A DNA stretch of 64,000 nt from NCBI GenBank assembly GCA_038239305.1, contig JBBSEW010000002.1:1-64000 (forward strand), given 5' to 3'. Numbering within the stretch: position 1 is the stretch's first letter; every line of letters starts with the position of its first letter. This DNA comes from JALYUA01 sp038239305 (GTDB lineage: Bacteria; Acidobacteriota; Thermoanaerobaculia; UBA5066; Gp7-AA6). The notes under the pieces are model-generated. The model saw nothing but the letters and a program-made list of their open reading frames with translations. It was not told where the DNA came from and searched no databases. This document shows, in pieces, positions 40,859 to 48,059 of this stretch. The position numbers and the translations under genes are program-made.

Positions 40859-41953
40859 GTGCCTCCCGCTGCCCGCCTCTCTGACGCCGTCATTCACGTG
40901 CCTCCGGCTCTCACCGGCGGGCCGCCGTCGACGACCGTCATCATCGGGAACCTGCCGGCCTGGAAAGGAATCCCGCTCGCGCTCGCGGCCGGAGTGCAGT
41001 CCGCGCAAGCCTCGTCCGAGTCGGCGATCAAAACTGCGGAGGGGATTGCCGTCGCGGCGGAGGCGGCAGCCGTCGCGGCGGCGGGCACACCAGGGGCACC
41101 CGCGGCGGTAACCGCCGCGACTGCGGCCCGGCTTGCGGCCGAGACGCTGAAAGCGAGCTCGGCCGCTGCCATGAGTGCCACCATTTCCGCTGCTGCAGCG
41201 GGAGGCGCGAGCATTCATGCGTGCACGACCCCCTGGCCGATTCCGCCGCACGGACCGGGGGTCGTCATCAACGGTTCCGCCAGCGTCCTGATCGACAACA
41301 TGCCGGCCTGCACGATGGGAAACACGATCGTCGAGGCGATCGGGCCGCCGAACACGATCGTCTTTGGGTGTCCGACCGTGATGATCGGGACCAGTCCGGG
41401 CGGTGGAGCAGGGGGTGGCGGCGGGGGCGGGGGTGCGGCGACAGGAAGCGGGGGAGGCGGCTCGGGTGCGGGAGCGGGCGCGGCCGCCGGAGCGGCGGCC
41501 GGCGGAGGAGCGGGAAAGAAGATCTCGAACGGCCCGTTCAAGTCAGCGGACGAGGCGGCTCGCGCCGCGTTGAAGGCCGCGAATCCGCAATCGATCAAGG
41601 ACAACCTCGAGTACTCGGGCCTGATCTATCAGGATGCGAATGGGAACTTTTTCTTTACGGGCCCGGCGAAAGGGAGCGATCAGGGCGCCAATCCGCTTCG
41701 GGACGCGCCCGCCCCGCCGGGAACGACGGTGGTCGCGGACTACCATACGCATGCGGACTACTCGACAATAGACCCCGCGACGGGGAAGGCTGTCCGAACG
41801 AACGATCCCTCGAAGGATCAATTCAACAGCGACAACTTCTCGGCGCAAGACAAGGCCGATAACACGAAGCAGGGGTACCCGGGGTATCTCGGAACCCCCA
41901 GCGGAACGTTTCGGAAATTCGATCCGGCAACTGGAAAAGACACGGTGCTGTGA
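40859..41953 (+). CDS. PAAR-tipped protein with C-terminal DUF4329/JAMM-like domain (candidate T6SS effector)
   Basis: The 364-residue protein starts at GTG 40859 after GAAGGAG. It has two PAAR-type stretches: about residues 12-38 (PPALTGGPPSTTVIIGNLPAW) and about 118-180 (HACTTPWPIPPHGPGVVINGS, CPTVMIG). They are separated by an Ala-rich helical insert (45-115), as in PAAR-like tip proteins. A Gly/Ala linker (180-220) leads to a C-terminal domain (225-364). It reads SADEAARAALKAANPQS, E251-YSGLIY, ADYHTHADYS, F-S328-AQ-D331, YLGTPSGTF. This matches the DUF4329 pattern. E251, H296-x-H298 and S328-x-x-D331 also match the JAMM/MPN metallopeptidase plan (E, HxH, SxxD). It sits right after vgrG and overlaps the next, candidate immunity, gene region. 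Toxicity and the catalytic role are inferred. Confidence 0.8.
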   Translation: MPPAARLSDAVIHVPPALTGGPPSTTVIIGNLPAWKGIPLALAAGVQSAQASSESAIKTAEGIAVAAEAAAVAAAGTPGAPAAVTAATAARLAAETLKASSAAAMSATISAAAAGGASIHACTTPWPIPPHGPGVVINGSASVLIDNMPACTMGNTIVEAIGPPNTIVFGCPTVMIGTSPGGGAGGGGGGGGAATGSGGGGSGAGAGAAAGAAAGGGAGKKISNGPFKSADEAARAALKAANPQSIKDNLEYSGLIYQDANGNFFFTGPAKGSDQGANPLRDAPAPPGTTVVADYHTHADYSTIDPATGKAVRTNDPSKDQFNSDNFSAQDKADNTKQGYPGYLGTPSGTFRKFDPATGKDTVL

Positions 41954-41993
41954 TCCGCATTTCCGCCGCCGTGGACACGCGGCGAAAGTTGGC

Positions 41994-42021
41994 TCGATGG
42001 ACAATGGCCCGATGGACAATG
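41994..42021. repeat. 15-bp direct repeat before the candidate immunity gene
   Basis: CGATGGACAATGGCC is followed at once by CGATGGACAATGGGA. The repeat lies between the end of the PAAR gene and the GGGAGGA Shine-Dalgarno of the next gene, which argues that the region is leader and not coding. Confidence 0.75.
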
Positions 42022-42036
42022 GGAGGACTGGTGATC

Positions 42037-42540
42037 ATGGCGACGACGGGTCCGATCAAGATACTCGAGAGCATCCAGGGGAGCAGTTTCCTGGCGGGTC
42101 GCGCCGCCATGGGAGTTTTTCAGCCGTTCACTCCGGATATCGCTCAGGGAAAGATCGAAGTGGTTCGCGAAGCCGGGGCGGAGTTCGTCGTGTTCACCGA
42201 CCGGCATCGGCAGCTCGGGGTTCGCACCGGGACCACGTCGGTGCTGAATGCGTCAGACCTCCGCGATGTGGCGTCGAACCGGGAGAGGTTCAAGCTCGTG
42301 GACTCGATCGAGGGGACGCACTTCCTGGCGATCCGAACCGCTGAGGAGATCTTTCGCGCGCACAAGCCGGACCTGAATCGATACCGCATCGAAGTCCTGC
42401 GCGACGGTGACCTCATCATCGTGGTGTTCAGCGACAAGGATCGTCCTGCAGGAACCAAAGGAAGCGTTGGGCTGCCGGGGTTCGAGGTCGCGCTCGATGC
42501 TCGCGATCGACGGGTTCGGCGTTCGAATTTCGTTCGCTAG
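42037..42540 (+). CDS. Two-repeat small protein, candidate immunity protein
   Basis: The 167-residue product starts at ATG 42037 with GGGAGGA nine bases upstream. An in-frame GTG at 41950 overlaps the PAAR gene's stop but would translate a 15-bp DNA repeat. There is no signal peptide or membrane helix. The sequence is a tandem duplication. Residues 8-65 (KILESIQGSSFLAGRAAMGVF...EFVVFTDRHR...G) and 86-142 (KLVDSIEGTHFLAIRTAEEIF...LIIVVFSDKDR...G) align along their length. Short genes directly after a PAAR effector are usually immunity genes, so it may block the DUF4329 domain. I recognise no known immunity family. A regulatory or adaptor role is possible. Confidence 0.65.
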   Translation: MATTGPIKILESIQGSSFLAGRAAMGVFQPFTPDIAQGKIEVVREAGAEFVVFTDRHRQLGVRTGTTSVLNASDLRDVASNRERFKLVDSIEGTHFLAIRTAEEIFRAHKPDLNRYRIEVLRDGDLIIVVFSDKDRPAGTKGSVGLPGFEVALDARDRRVRRSNFVR

Positions 42541-42640
42541 AACTCGAAACGGCGGGCCCGGGACCGGAGCTCGCGTTCGGGCTACTACTTCGCCTGAATG
42601 AAGGCGGACACTCGGGTTTCCGGGGCTGCGCAGGGTTGCG

Positions 42641-43312
42641 TCAAACGACGTTGGCGTTCAGCTCCGCGTCCCCGCAGGCCACTCCCGCCTTTTTCCCGTG
42701 GTCGGTGTGGCTCGTGTCGTCCAGCTCCACCTGCTTCGCTGCGAGGTCTTGTTTTCCCTTGGCGAAGACCTTGTTGAGCTCCGTGATCTTGGTGCCCGGG
42801 AAAGCCGCCTGCATGGCCGTGAAGGCCGTCTTGGCGATCTCGACGTGGCATTCCTCATGGGCTTTGAGCTTCGCGATGAATCGGTCCCATTCGGCCTGCG
42901 CCGCGGCGGTGGCCGATGACCGGTCGTCCCAGTCCGGAATGCGGTTGATGAGCGTTCCCCGAAGTGTGACCGTGAAAGTCTGGCCGGACTTGATCGTGGC
43001 GGGAATGGCGTCCATCGTGAGCTCGCCGCCGCCTGCCCCCCAGTGATCCCCCTGCGACGCGTCGAGATCCTTCTTCAGGGCCAGGAGCGTGATCCCCTTC
43101 CCATGGATCGCCGGCGTCGATTTGCGGGCGGACAGGTCGACGACGAGGTCGCACTTGTCGCACTTGGGAATACCGCCGAGCTCCTCCGCGTCGTTTTCGG
43201 TATCCACCGGACCGGGCGTGACGAATACTCCCCGGGGAGCCAGTTTTTCGTTCGCTCCGCCGGGATCGGTCGGCGCGGAGTCGAGACCCGCTATTTTTCT
43301 TCCTTCTCCCAC
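42641..43312 (-). CDS. DUF922-like HExxH putative zinc protease without signal peptide
   Basis: The 223-residue protein starts at GTG 43312 after AAAGGA. The C-terminal half carries AEWDRFIAKLKAHEECHVEIAKTAF, with an HExxH motif at residues 152-156. A later DDTSHTDHGKKAG (His205 before Gly) could supply the third zinc ligand. This arrangement resembles DUF922, described as predicted zinc-dependent proteases. The N-terminal half has a CDKC pair (51-54) and beta strands (GKGITLLALKKDL, FTVTLRGTLINRI). DUF922 members usually carry a signal peptide. None is visible here, and the gene lies beside the PAAR-effector pair, so delivery by the T6SS is a reasonable inference. It is convergent with the candidate immunity gene. 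Confidence 0.7.
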   Translation of the reverse strand: MGEGRKIAGLDSAPTDPGGANEKLAPRGVFVTPGPVDTENDAEELGGIPKCDKCDLVVDLSARKSTPAIHGKGITLLALKKDLDASQGDHWGAGGGELTMDAIPATIKSGQTFTVTLRGTLINRIPDWDDRSSATAAAQAEWDRFIAKLKAHEECHVEIAKTAFTAMQAAFPGTKITELNKVFAKGKQDLAAKQVELDDTSHTDHGKKAGVACGDAELNANVV

Positions 43313-43337
43313 GCCGTTTCCTTTCTGACGTACCGCG

Positions 43338-44927
43338 TCAGGACTCGCGCCCGCCGCCCCGTTCCCAGGGCCCGCCGAGCGCCCGGGCCGGGCTCGCGAT
43401 CGATTGAAATTTCGGGATGCGGATCACGTCGCGTCCCCGAAGCGACACGAGAGGTATCAGCCCGCGTTCGAGGATCTTCTGCGCCGCGTCGTCGGAGAGG
43501 AGCGTCTCTGCACAGGGAGTCGCCACGGCATCCCCGCGGCCGTCCGCGGCCCGAACGTAGAGGGGCAGCTCCTCGAGGTCCCGCACGAGCCCCGGGTGAA
43601 AACGCCACCCGCCCTTCTCGAACGCCTGGGCGATCAGCACGGCGCACGCGATCGCGGGGTTCCCCCAGAGGAGCGCATCATATCCGGAGTTCTTCATTTC
43701 TTCGAACGGAAACTGCTCGAGAGGCTCCGTCGCGGCTCCGTAGGGAAGTCGGAGCAGAAAGCGGGGGAGAGCGAGGCCGAGAAAGCGTGACTCGGGCAGG
43801 TCACGCAGCGCGGCCCAAAGAGACTCGTCCACGGGATTGGGCGGTCCTTTTTCTTCGTCTTCGCCATCGTCCTCTTCCTCTTCTTCGGCCTCCTCCCGGT
43901 CGCGGTCCGGCTCGAGGATGAGGGGGTTGCCAGCGGCCAGAAACGGCGCGCCCGACGCGCTCGCGACCTTGCCCAGGCGGCCCAGGAGCGCGATATCGCG
44001 AAGGCTGCGGTCGAACGTAAAGAGGCCCGCGAAGAGCGACCAGGGACCGGTCGCGGCGAAGATCTCGTGGATGGCGCTGTTCGACAGGTCCGCGGTCGCG
44101 CGAAGGCTGTCGGACAGCTCGTCTCGCGTGATGTCGAGGACATGCACCTCCACCGATCCGTCCGTCTCGAGGCGCCCGACGAGAAACGCGAGGCCACGCC
44201 ACGCCGCCTCGAGAGCCTGCAGCCGCGGGTGATGCAGGAAGTCGCGCATCCAGGACCCGATGGCGTCTTCGGTGCGCGCAACCAGCTCGTCGCGATCGCT
44301 CGCCTCTGCGGGCGCCTGGTACGGCGCCACGACCTGCTGGACGAATCGGTTGAAGGCGTTCTCCGGATTCTCGTCGTTGTCTTTGTCGGCCGCGGCCTGC
44401 GATCGCTCGAGAAGCTCCGAGACGAGGTCGGCTCCCTCCGGACTTCCCTCCGCCGTCAGCGCGGCGGCGACATCGGCGGCGCCCCCGTCCTTGAGCCGCT
44501 CCCACGATCGGACTTCGGTTGCCGCGCGCTCGTAGCCCTCCGGATCTCGCAGGTCGATCCGGGTCCGCCGCAAGCCGGCGAATGCGGCGGTGCCCTCGAA
44601 GAGGCCGTCGGGGTGAAGGTCCTCCAACCGCCGTATCGGAATGTCTAGAGTCGGCCCTCCCCGGACGAGTTGGATGGCCGCGCGAGCTCCGAGGGTCTCG
44701 GGGAGGCTCTCGAGATTGTCGCGGTCGACGCGAACGGGAAGGCGATCGACGCCGAGATCTTCCGCGGAGCGGATTCCCCGGCTTTCGCGCCCCGAGAAAT
44801 CGCCGAGCACCAGGATTCGGAAAGGCGAATCCGGTTCGGGGGCGGCGCGATGATCGCCTCGTTCCTGCTCGTCCAAGGACGAAGTGAGCGAGACTCCGAC
44901 GCTTTCGATGGACGTTTTCTGGCTCAT
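43338..44927 (-). CDS. TssB-TssC-like fusion protein
   Basis: From the ATG at 44927 (MSQKTSIESV) the product is 529 residues. Residues ~33-150 resemble TssB: FRILVLGDFSG and VRVDRDNLESLPETLGARAAIQL parallel VIGVLGDFSG and IEIDRDNFDQVLAGMAPRL in the tssB of this window. Residues ~215-505 resemble TssC: DFLHHPRLQALEAAWRGLAFLV, VHVLDITRDELSDSL, LGLALPRFLLRLPYG and LERGLIPLVSLRG match the TssC order. An acidic stretch of Asp/Glu lies at 341-360. The protein stops where TssC goes on for ~130 more residues, so the C-terminal sheath domain is missing. The earlier in-frame extension to 45863 is antisense to another gene and is rejected. The role is unknown. Confidence 0.8.
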   Translation of the reverse strand: MSQKTSIESVGVSLTSSLDEQERGDHRAAPEPDSPFRILVLGDFSGRESRGIRSAEDLGVDRLPVRVDRDNLESLPETLGARAAIQLVRGGPTLDIPIRRLEDLHPDGLFEGTAAFAGLRRTRIDLRDPEGYERAATEVRSWERLKDGGAADVAAALTAEGSPEGADLVSELLERSQAAADKDNDENPENAFNRFVQQVVAPYQAPAEASDRDELVARTEDAIGSWMRDFLHHPRLQALEAAWRGLAFLVGRLETDGSVEVHVLDITRDELSDSLRATADLSNSAIHEIFAATGPWSLFAGLFTFDRSLRDIALLGRLGKVASASGAPFLAAGNPLILEPDRDREEAEEEEEDDGEDEEKGPPNPVDESLWAALRDLPESRFLGLALPRFLLRLPYGAATEPLEQFPFEEMKNSGYDALLWGNPAIACAVLIAQAFEKGGWRFHPGLVRDLEELPLYVRAADGRGDAVATPCAETLLSDDAAQKILERGLIPLVSLRGRDVIRIPKFQSIASPARALGGPWERGGGRES

Positions 44928-45029
44928 GAGCTGGGACGATTCTATGGCGGAGCGAAGAGCGGTGGCGAGTCCCTTGGAGAAGCCGGTCCGGTCTTGCGTT
45001 CGACCGTTCCTGCCTTTACCCTGATACTC

Positions 45030-45746
45030 GTGCGACGTTTCCGCGGTGCCCTGGGGGTCCTCTTCTTGCTCGTGCTTCCGGCGAGCGGAGCGGACCTGCT
45101 GTCCCGGGTCGCGAGTCCGGATCCTCCCGCGCCCTCGACCTCGACCTCGAAGCCTTCGGCCGCCTCCCGGGTCCGCTTCGATGAGCCGCTCGCCGGCGTC
45201 ACGCTCCACGGCGGGGACATCATCGAGATCCGCTGGCACGGGGTTCCGTCTTCGGCGGAGGAGATGGAGCTTCTCCTGTCCGTCGATGGGGGTCGCCGCT
45301 TTTCCCTTCGTCTGACCGAGGAGCTCGACGCGGACTCGCGCTCTTTCCTCTGGCGCGTCCCGAGCCTCAGGACGGAGCGGGCGACGCTCGCCCTCCGCAT
45401 GGGCATCGACGAGCACGAAATTCTGAGCCCGGGGCCCGCTTTCCGGATCGTGCCGGACACGACCGGCGGACGGGTCGCCCTGCGGTGGCGCGCGGGAGAG
45501 CTCTGGCAGGGTCCGGACGACTCGCAGACCGAGAACCCCGACATGCCTCCCATCCCGACTCTCGGCGGCGAGCCCGAGCGCATGGGTCGGTTGCTGGAAG
45601 CTTCCTTCGGCTTCGACCTTCCCCGCGTCGGCGATACTCGACAGGCCCTCGCCTGGCGTCCGGGAACGGCGATCTTCGCTTCTTCGAATGTTGCGGGACG
45701 CGACGTCTCGTCGCGGGCTCCCGTGACTTTTCCCCGGCGGATCTGA
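45030..45746 (+). CDS. Exported beta-sandwich-like protein of unknown function
   Basis: Starting at GTG 45030 the 238-residue product has a signal peptide (MRRFRGALGVLFLLVLPASGA). A Pro/Ser/Thr linker follows, then a domain with GVTLHGGDIIEIRWHGVP, ELLLSVDGGRRFSLRLTEEL, SRSFLWRVPSL and TLALRMG. This strand pattern is like the Ig/fibronectin-type cell-wall binding domains that have IRW...SVDGG...W.VP. The C-terminal ~75 residues are low complexity. It diverges from the TssB-TssC-like fusion with a gap of about 100 bases, so the two may be co-regulated. No family is assigned. The start is uncertain because the frame is open further upstream. Confidence 0.6.
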   Translation: MRRFRGALGVLFLLVLPASGADLLSRVASPDPPAPSTSTSKPSAASRVRFDEPLAGVTLHGGDIIEIRWHGVPSSAEEMELLLSVDGGRRFSLRLTEELDADSRSFLWRVPSLRTERATLALRMGIDEHEILSPGPAFRIVPDTTGGRVALRWRAGELWQGPDDSQTENPDMPPIPTLGGEPERMGRLLEASFGFDLPRVGDTRQALAWRPGTAIFASSNVAGRDVSSRAPVTFPRRI

Positions 45747-45907
45747 TCCGGCGCGTCTTCCGGCGCGCGCGAGCTCCCCGGTTGCGGGAAGCGGTGCGCA
45801 GAACCAGAACATGACGCAAACTCGATCGTGATCGGTCCGAAGACCGCGTGCTCCTCGCCGCAACCGCGTGGAAGCGCCTCCCCTCCGGACCGGGGAAGGT
45901 TGATTTC

Positions 45908-46468
45908 ATGGCTTTGTCCACAAACGCCGAGCTGTGGCGGGACGCCCGAAAGGCGGGCGGGCGGGGTCGGAAGAGTCTCTCGAAGAGGATTGGCACCTCC
46001 CGTATGGTGATCAATGCCTTTGCGTACGAGACCCCGCGAAGTCGGGGATTCCAAGGCGTGTCGCGAATCTGGATCGAGAGGCATGGCCTCCATGCGGCTT
46101 CGGTCGTGTCGACGCTGCTGCGCCGGGAGGTCGAACTCGACGACCTTTTTCCGGGATGGGACCGCCCCGACGAACGCCCGCTGAGTGATCCGGAGATCCG
46201 TCTTCTGGCGCGAGCCATCGAGAAGAAATCGGGCGCTCTCTCGGAGAGGGAAAGAGGCGTGGTCGAACAGACGATGGGAGGTCTCGGCCAGCCGTTGTCC
46301 CTGACCGAGGTCGCGCTGAAGATGGGCGTCACGCGGGAACGGATCCGCCAGATCGAGTCCGACGCGTTTCGGAAGATGGGAATCGTTCTTCCCACCGGCT
46401 CGGGAAGGTCCCTGGTCGACCGGCGCCGCCGAGCGCGCCTCCTCCTGAGGATGCTGGGCGGCCGATAA
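45908..46468 (+). CDS. Sigma-70 region 4-like DNA-binding protein
   Basis: The 186-residue product starts at the ATG at 45908 (GGGGAAGG upstream). Residues ~109-157 are a clear sigma-70 region 4: ALSERERGVVEQTMGGL, then SLTEVALKMGVTRERIRQIESDAFRKM, with the helix-turn-helix at about 131-153. There is no region 2, so it cannot be a complete sigma factor. The first ~100 residues (RKSLSKRIGTSRMVINAFAYETPRSRGF, VVSTLLRREVELDDLFPGWD) are unrecognised. It closes the T6SS island on the plus strand and has its own terminator. It may be an auxiliary regulator or a chimeric transcription factor. Confidence 0.75.
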   Translation: MALSTNAELWRDARKAGGRGRKSLSKRIGTSRMVINAFAYETPRSRGFQGVSRIWIERHGLHAASVVSTLLRREVELDDLFPGWDRPDERPLSDPEIRLLARAIEKKSGALSERERGVVEQTMGGLGQPLSLTEVALKMGVTRERIRQIESDAFRKMGIVLPTGSGRSLVDRRRRARLLLRMLGGR

Positions 46469-46841
46469 TCCGAACGGCAAGCCCGCGGGGCGACGAATCC
46501 AGCGGATGGGGAACGGCCCATCCGCCTTTTTTCGTCCGAATCCTTTCTCGTGGTCTCCGCGTAGCTACACGAGAGAATGCCCATTGAAGATTGACGAATG
46601 CGAAGGCGCACCGTCGGTGCGATCGAACTGTACTTTTTACCCCGGAAGGGTTGACGCAGAGGCTCGATCTGAAGGATGGTTCAGGTTCGCCCGATCCGCG
46701 TGGCGGCGTTCGACTGGCCCGGGACATCGGCGTCCCGCTCCTCGCGACGGACTGCTTCGCCCTCGACAGCGGGCCGACCGCCGCGCTTGCGGTCGAGTAA
46801 TGACACCAGAGAAGTGATGACACCAGAGAGAGGAGTCGTCG
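46469..46841. other. Gap between sigma-like gene and RND operon
   Basis: Apart from the terminator at 46501-46532, this 373-bp stretch shows no convincing gene. A 69-codon frame at 46591-46800 (TTG start) has no Shine-Dalgarno and no recognisable product. Just before the adaptor gene is a direct repeat TGATGACACCAGAGA (about 46798-46829). The efflux operon's promoter and operator should lie here, but I cannot point to them. Confidence 0.6.
46501..46532 (+). terminator. Intrinsic terminator after the sigma-like gene
   Basis: GCGGATGGG and GCCCATCCGC pair across a short loop and are followed by a run of T residues (46527-46532). It lies about 35 bases after the stop codon. Confidence 0.85.
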
Positions 46842-48059
46842 ATGACCGATAACCCCGATAACCCCGATAACCCCGATAAACCTAAGTCCGGCCGGCGTTT
46901 TCGCATGGCCGGGATATTCCTGGTGATCGGCGTGATCGCCCTCGTGGCGTTTCGAAGCGGGAAGAAGGCCCCTCCCGCATTCGCCCGCCCGCCATCCCCC
47001 GTGACCGTCGCGCCGGCGATCTCCCGGGACGTTCCTGTTTACCTCGACGAGATCGGGAAGTCGGTGGCGCGGGAGGTCGTGAGCGTCTCGCCGCAGGTCA
47101 CGGGCCGGATCACGGAGATCCTCTTCGCCGACGGCGCCAACGTGAAGAAGGGGGACTCTCTCTTCACCATCGATCCCCGGCCGTTTCAGGCGCAGCTCGA
47201 CGCGGCTGTCGCGGCGCGTGCCCAGCAGAAGGCCGCCCTGGACCTCGCCCGCACGCAGTTTGCGCGCTACGCGGACCTGATCGGCGCGAAAGCCGTGTCG
47301 CAATCGGAATACGACACGCGGAAGAACACGGTCGACGTGGGGGAAGCCCAGCTCCAGGCCGCCGAGGCGGCGGTCGAAACCGCCCGCCTGAACCTGCAGT
47401 ACTGCTCCATCCGGTCTCCGATCGAGGGGCGCGCAGGACATCGCCTCGTCGATGTCGGGAACGTGGTCACGGCGAACACGACCGCCCTCCTGACGATCCA
47501 GCGCCTCGACCCCATATACGTGGATTTCACCGTGACGGAAAACGACCTTTCGCTCGTCCAGCGCAACATGGCGAAGGGCTCTCTCCGGGTCGAGGGGCGT
47601 CTTCCGGATGAGGCGGACCGGCCCATTGGAGGGGCGCTGACCTTTCTGGACAACGCCGTTCAGGACGCGACCGGCACCGTCCAGTTGCGGGCGACGTTTC
47701 CCAACCCGGATCACCGGCTGTGGCCCGGACGCTTCGTCAAGATCCGGCTCGTCCTTGCGACCGTGAGCGGCGCCGTTCTCATTCCGTCCGCCGCGCCGCA
47801 GATGTCCGCGAAGGGGCAGTTTGTCTACGTGGTCAAGGACGACGGCACCGCCGACCTGAGGCTCGTGAAGACGGGCCAGCGGCAGGATGACCTGATCGTC
47901 GTCGAGGACGGCGTCAAGGCGGGCGAGCGGGTGGTGGTCGCCGGCCAGATCGGTGTCGCCCCGGGCGGCAAGGTCAACGTCCAGGCGCCCGCTTCCGGCG
48001 CTTCCGGTGCTTCGGCACCGGCGGCTCCCGCGGCGGCGAAGGGAAAGGCGGGAGCATGA
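46842..48059 (+). CDS. RND efflux periplasmic adaptor (MFP)
   Basis: The 405-residue membrane-fusion protein links the RND pump to the outer-membrane channel. After a repeat-encoded N-terminus (four NPD tripeptides) comes one membrane anchor or uncleaved signal (RMAGIFLVIGVIALVAF, about 22-38). The lipoyl/barrel-sandwich halves follow (VSVSPQVTGRITEILFADGANVKKGDSLFTID and LNLQYCSIRSPIEGRAGHRLVDVG) with a coiled-coil hairpin between. Beta-barrel and membrane-proximal domains come next, then a Pro/Ala-rich tail. The stop overlaps the pump start (ATGA). The sequence style is close to MdtA-type adaptors. The substrate cannot be deduced. Confidence 0.93.
   Translation: MTDNPDNPDNPDKPKSGRRFRMAGIFLVIGVIALVAFRSGKKAPPAFARPPSPVTVAPAISRDVPVYLDEIGKSVAREVVSVSPQVTGRITEILFADGANVKKGDSLFTIDPRPFQAQLDAAVAARAQQKAALDLARTQFARYADLIGAKAVSQSEYDTRKNTVDVGEAQLQAAEAAVETARLNLQYCSIRSPIEGRAGHRLVDVGNVVTANTTALLTIQRLDPIYVDFTVTENDLSLVQRNMAKGSLRVEGRLPDEADRPIGGALTFLDNAVQDATGTVQLRATFPNPDHRLWPGRFVKIRLVLATVSGAVLIPSAAPQMSAKGQFVYVVKDDGTADLRLVKTGQRQDDLIVVEDGVKAGERVVVAGQIGVAPGGKVNVQAPASGASGASAPAAPAAAKGKAGA
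46847..46880. repeat. In-frame 9-bp repeat (CCCGATAAC)
   Basis: Four tandem copies of the 9-bp unit lie at codons 2-13 of the RND adaptor gene, encoding repeated Asn-Pro-Asp. The period is a multiple of three, so the reading frame is kept whatever the copy number. Confidence 0.85.

Noticed and set aside
44670..45029. Upstream extension of the exported protein at 45030
   Set aside because: Part of it is antisense to the TssB-TssC fusion gene, and the signal peptide begins only at the GTG at 45030.
11681..45746. T6SS island considered as a recently acquired genomic island
   Set aside because: No integrase, transposase, tRNA-linked attachment repeats or obvious base-composition break is visible. 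The tRNA-Gly at 11047 lies close, but I found no repeat of its 3' end at the other side.
46591..46800. 69-codon frame between the sigma-like gene and the RND operon
   Set aside because: It has a TTG start without a Shine-Dalgarno and no recognisable protein. The flanking sequence looks intergenic.
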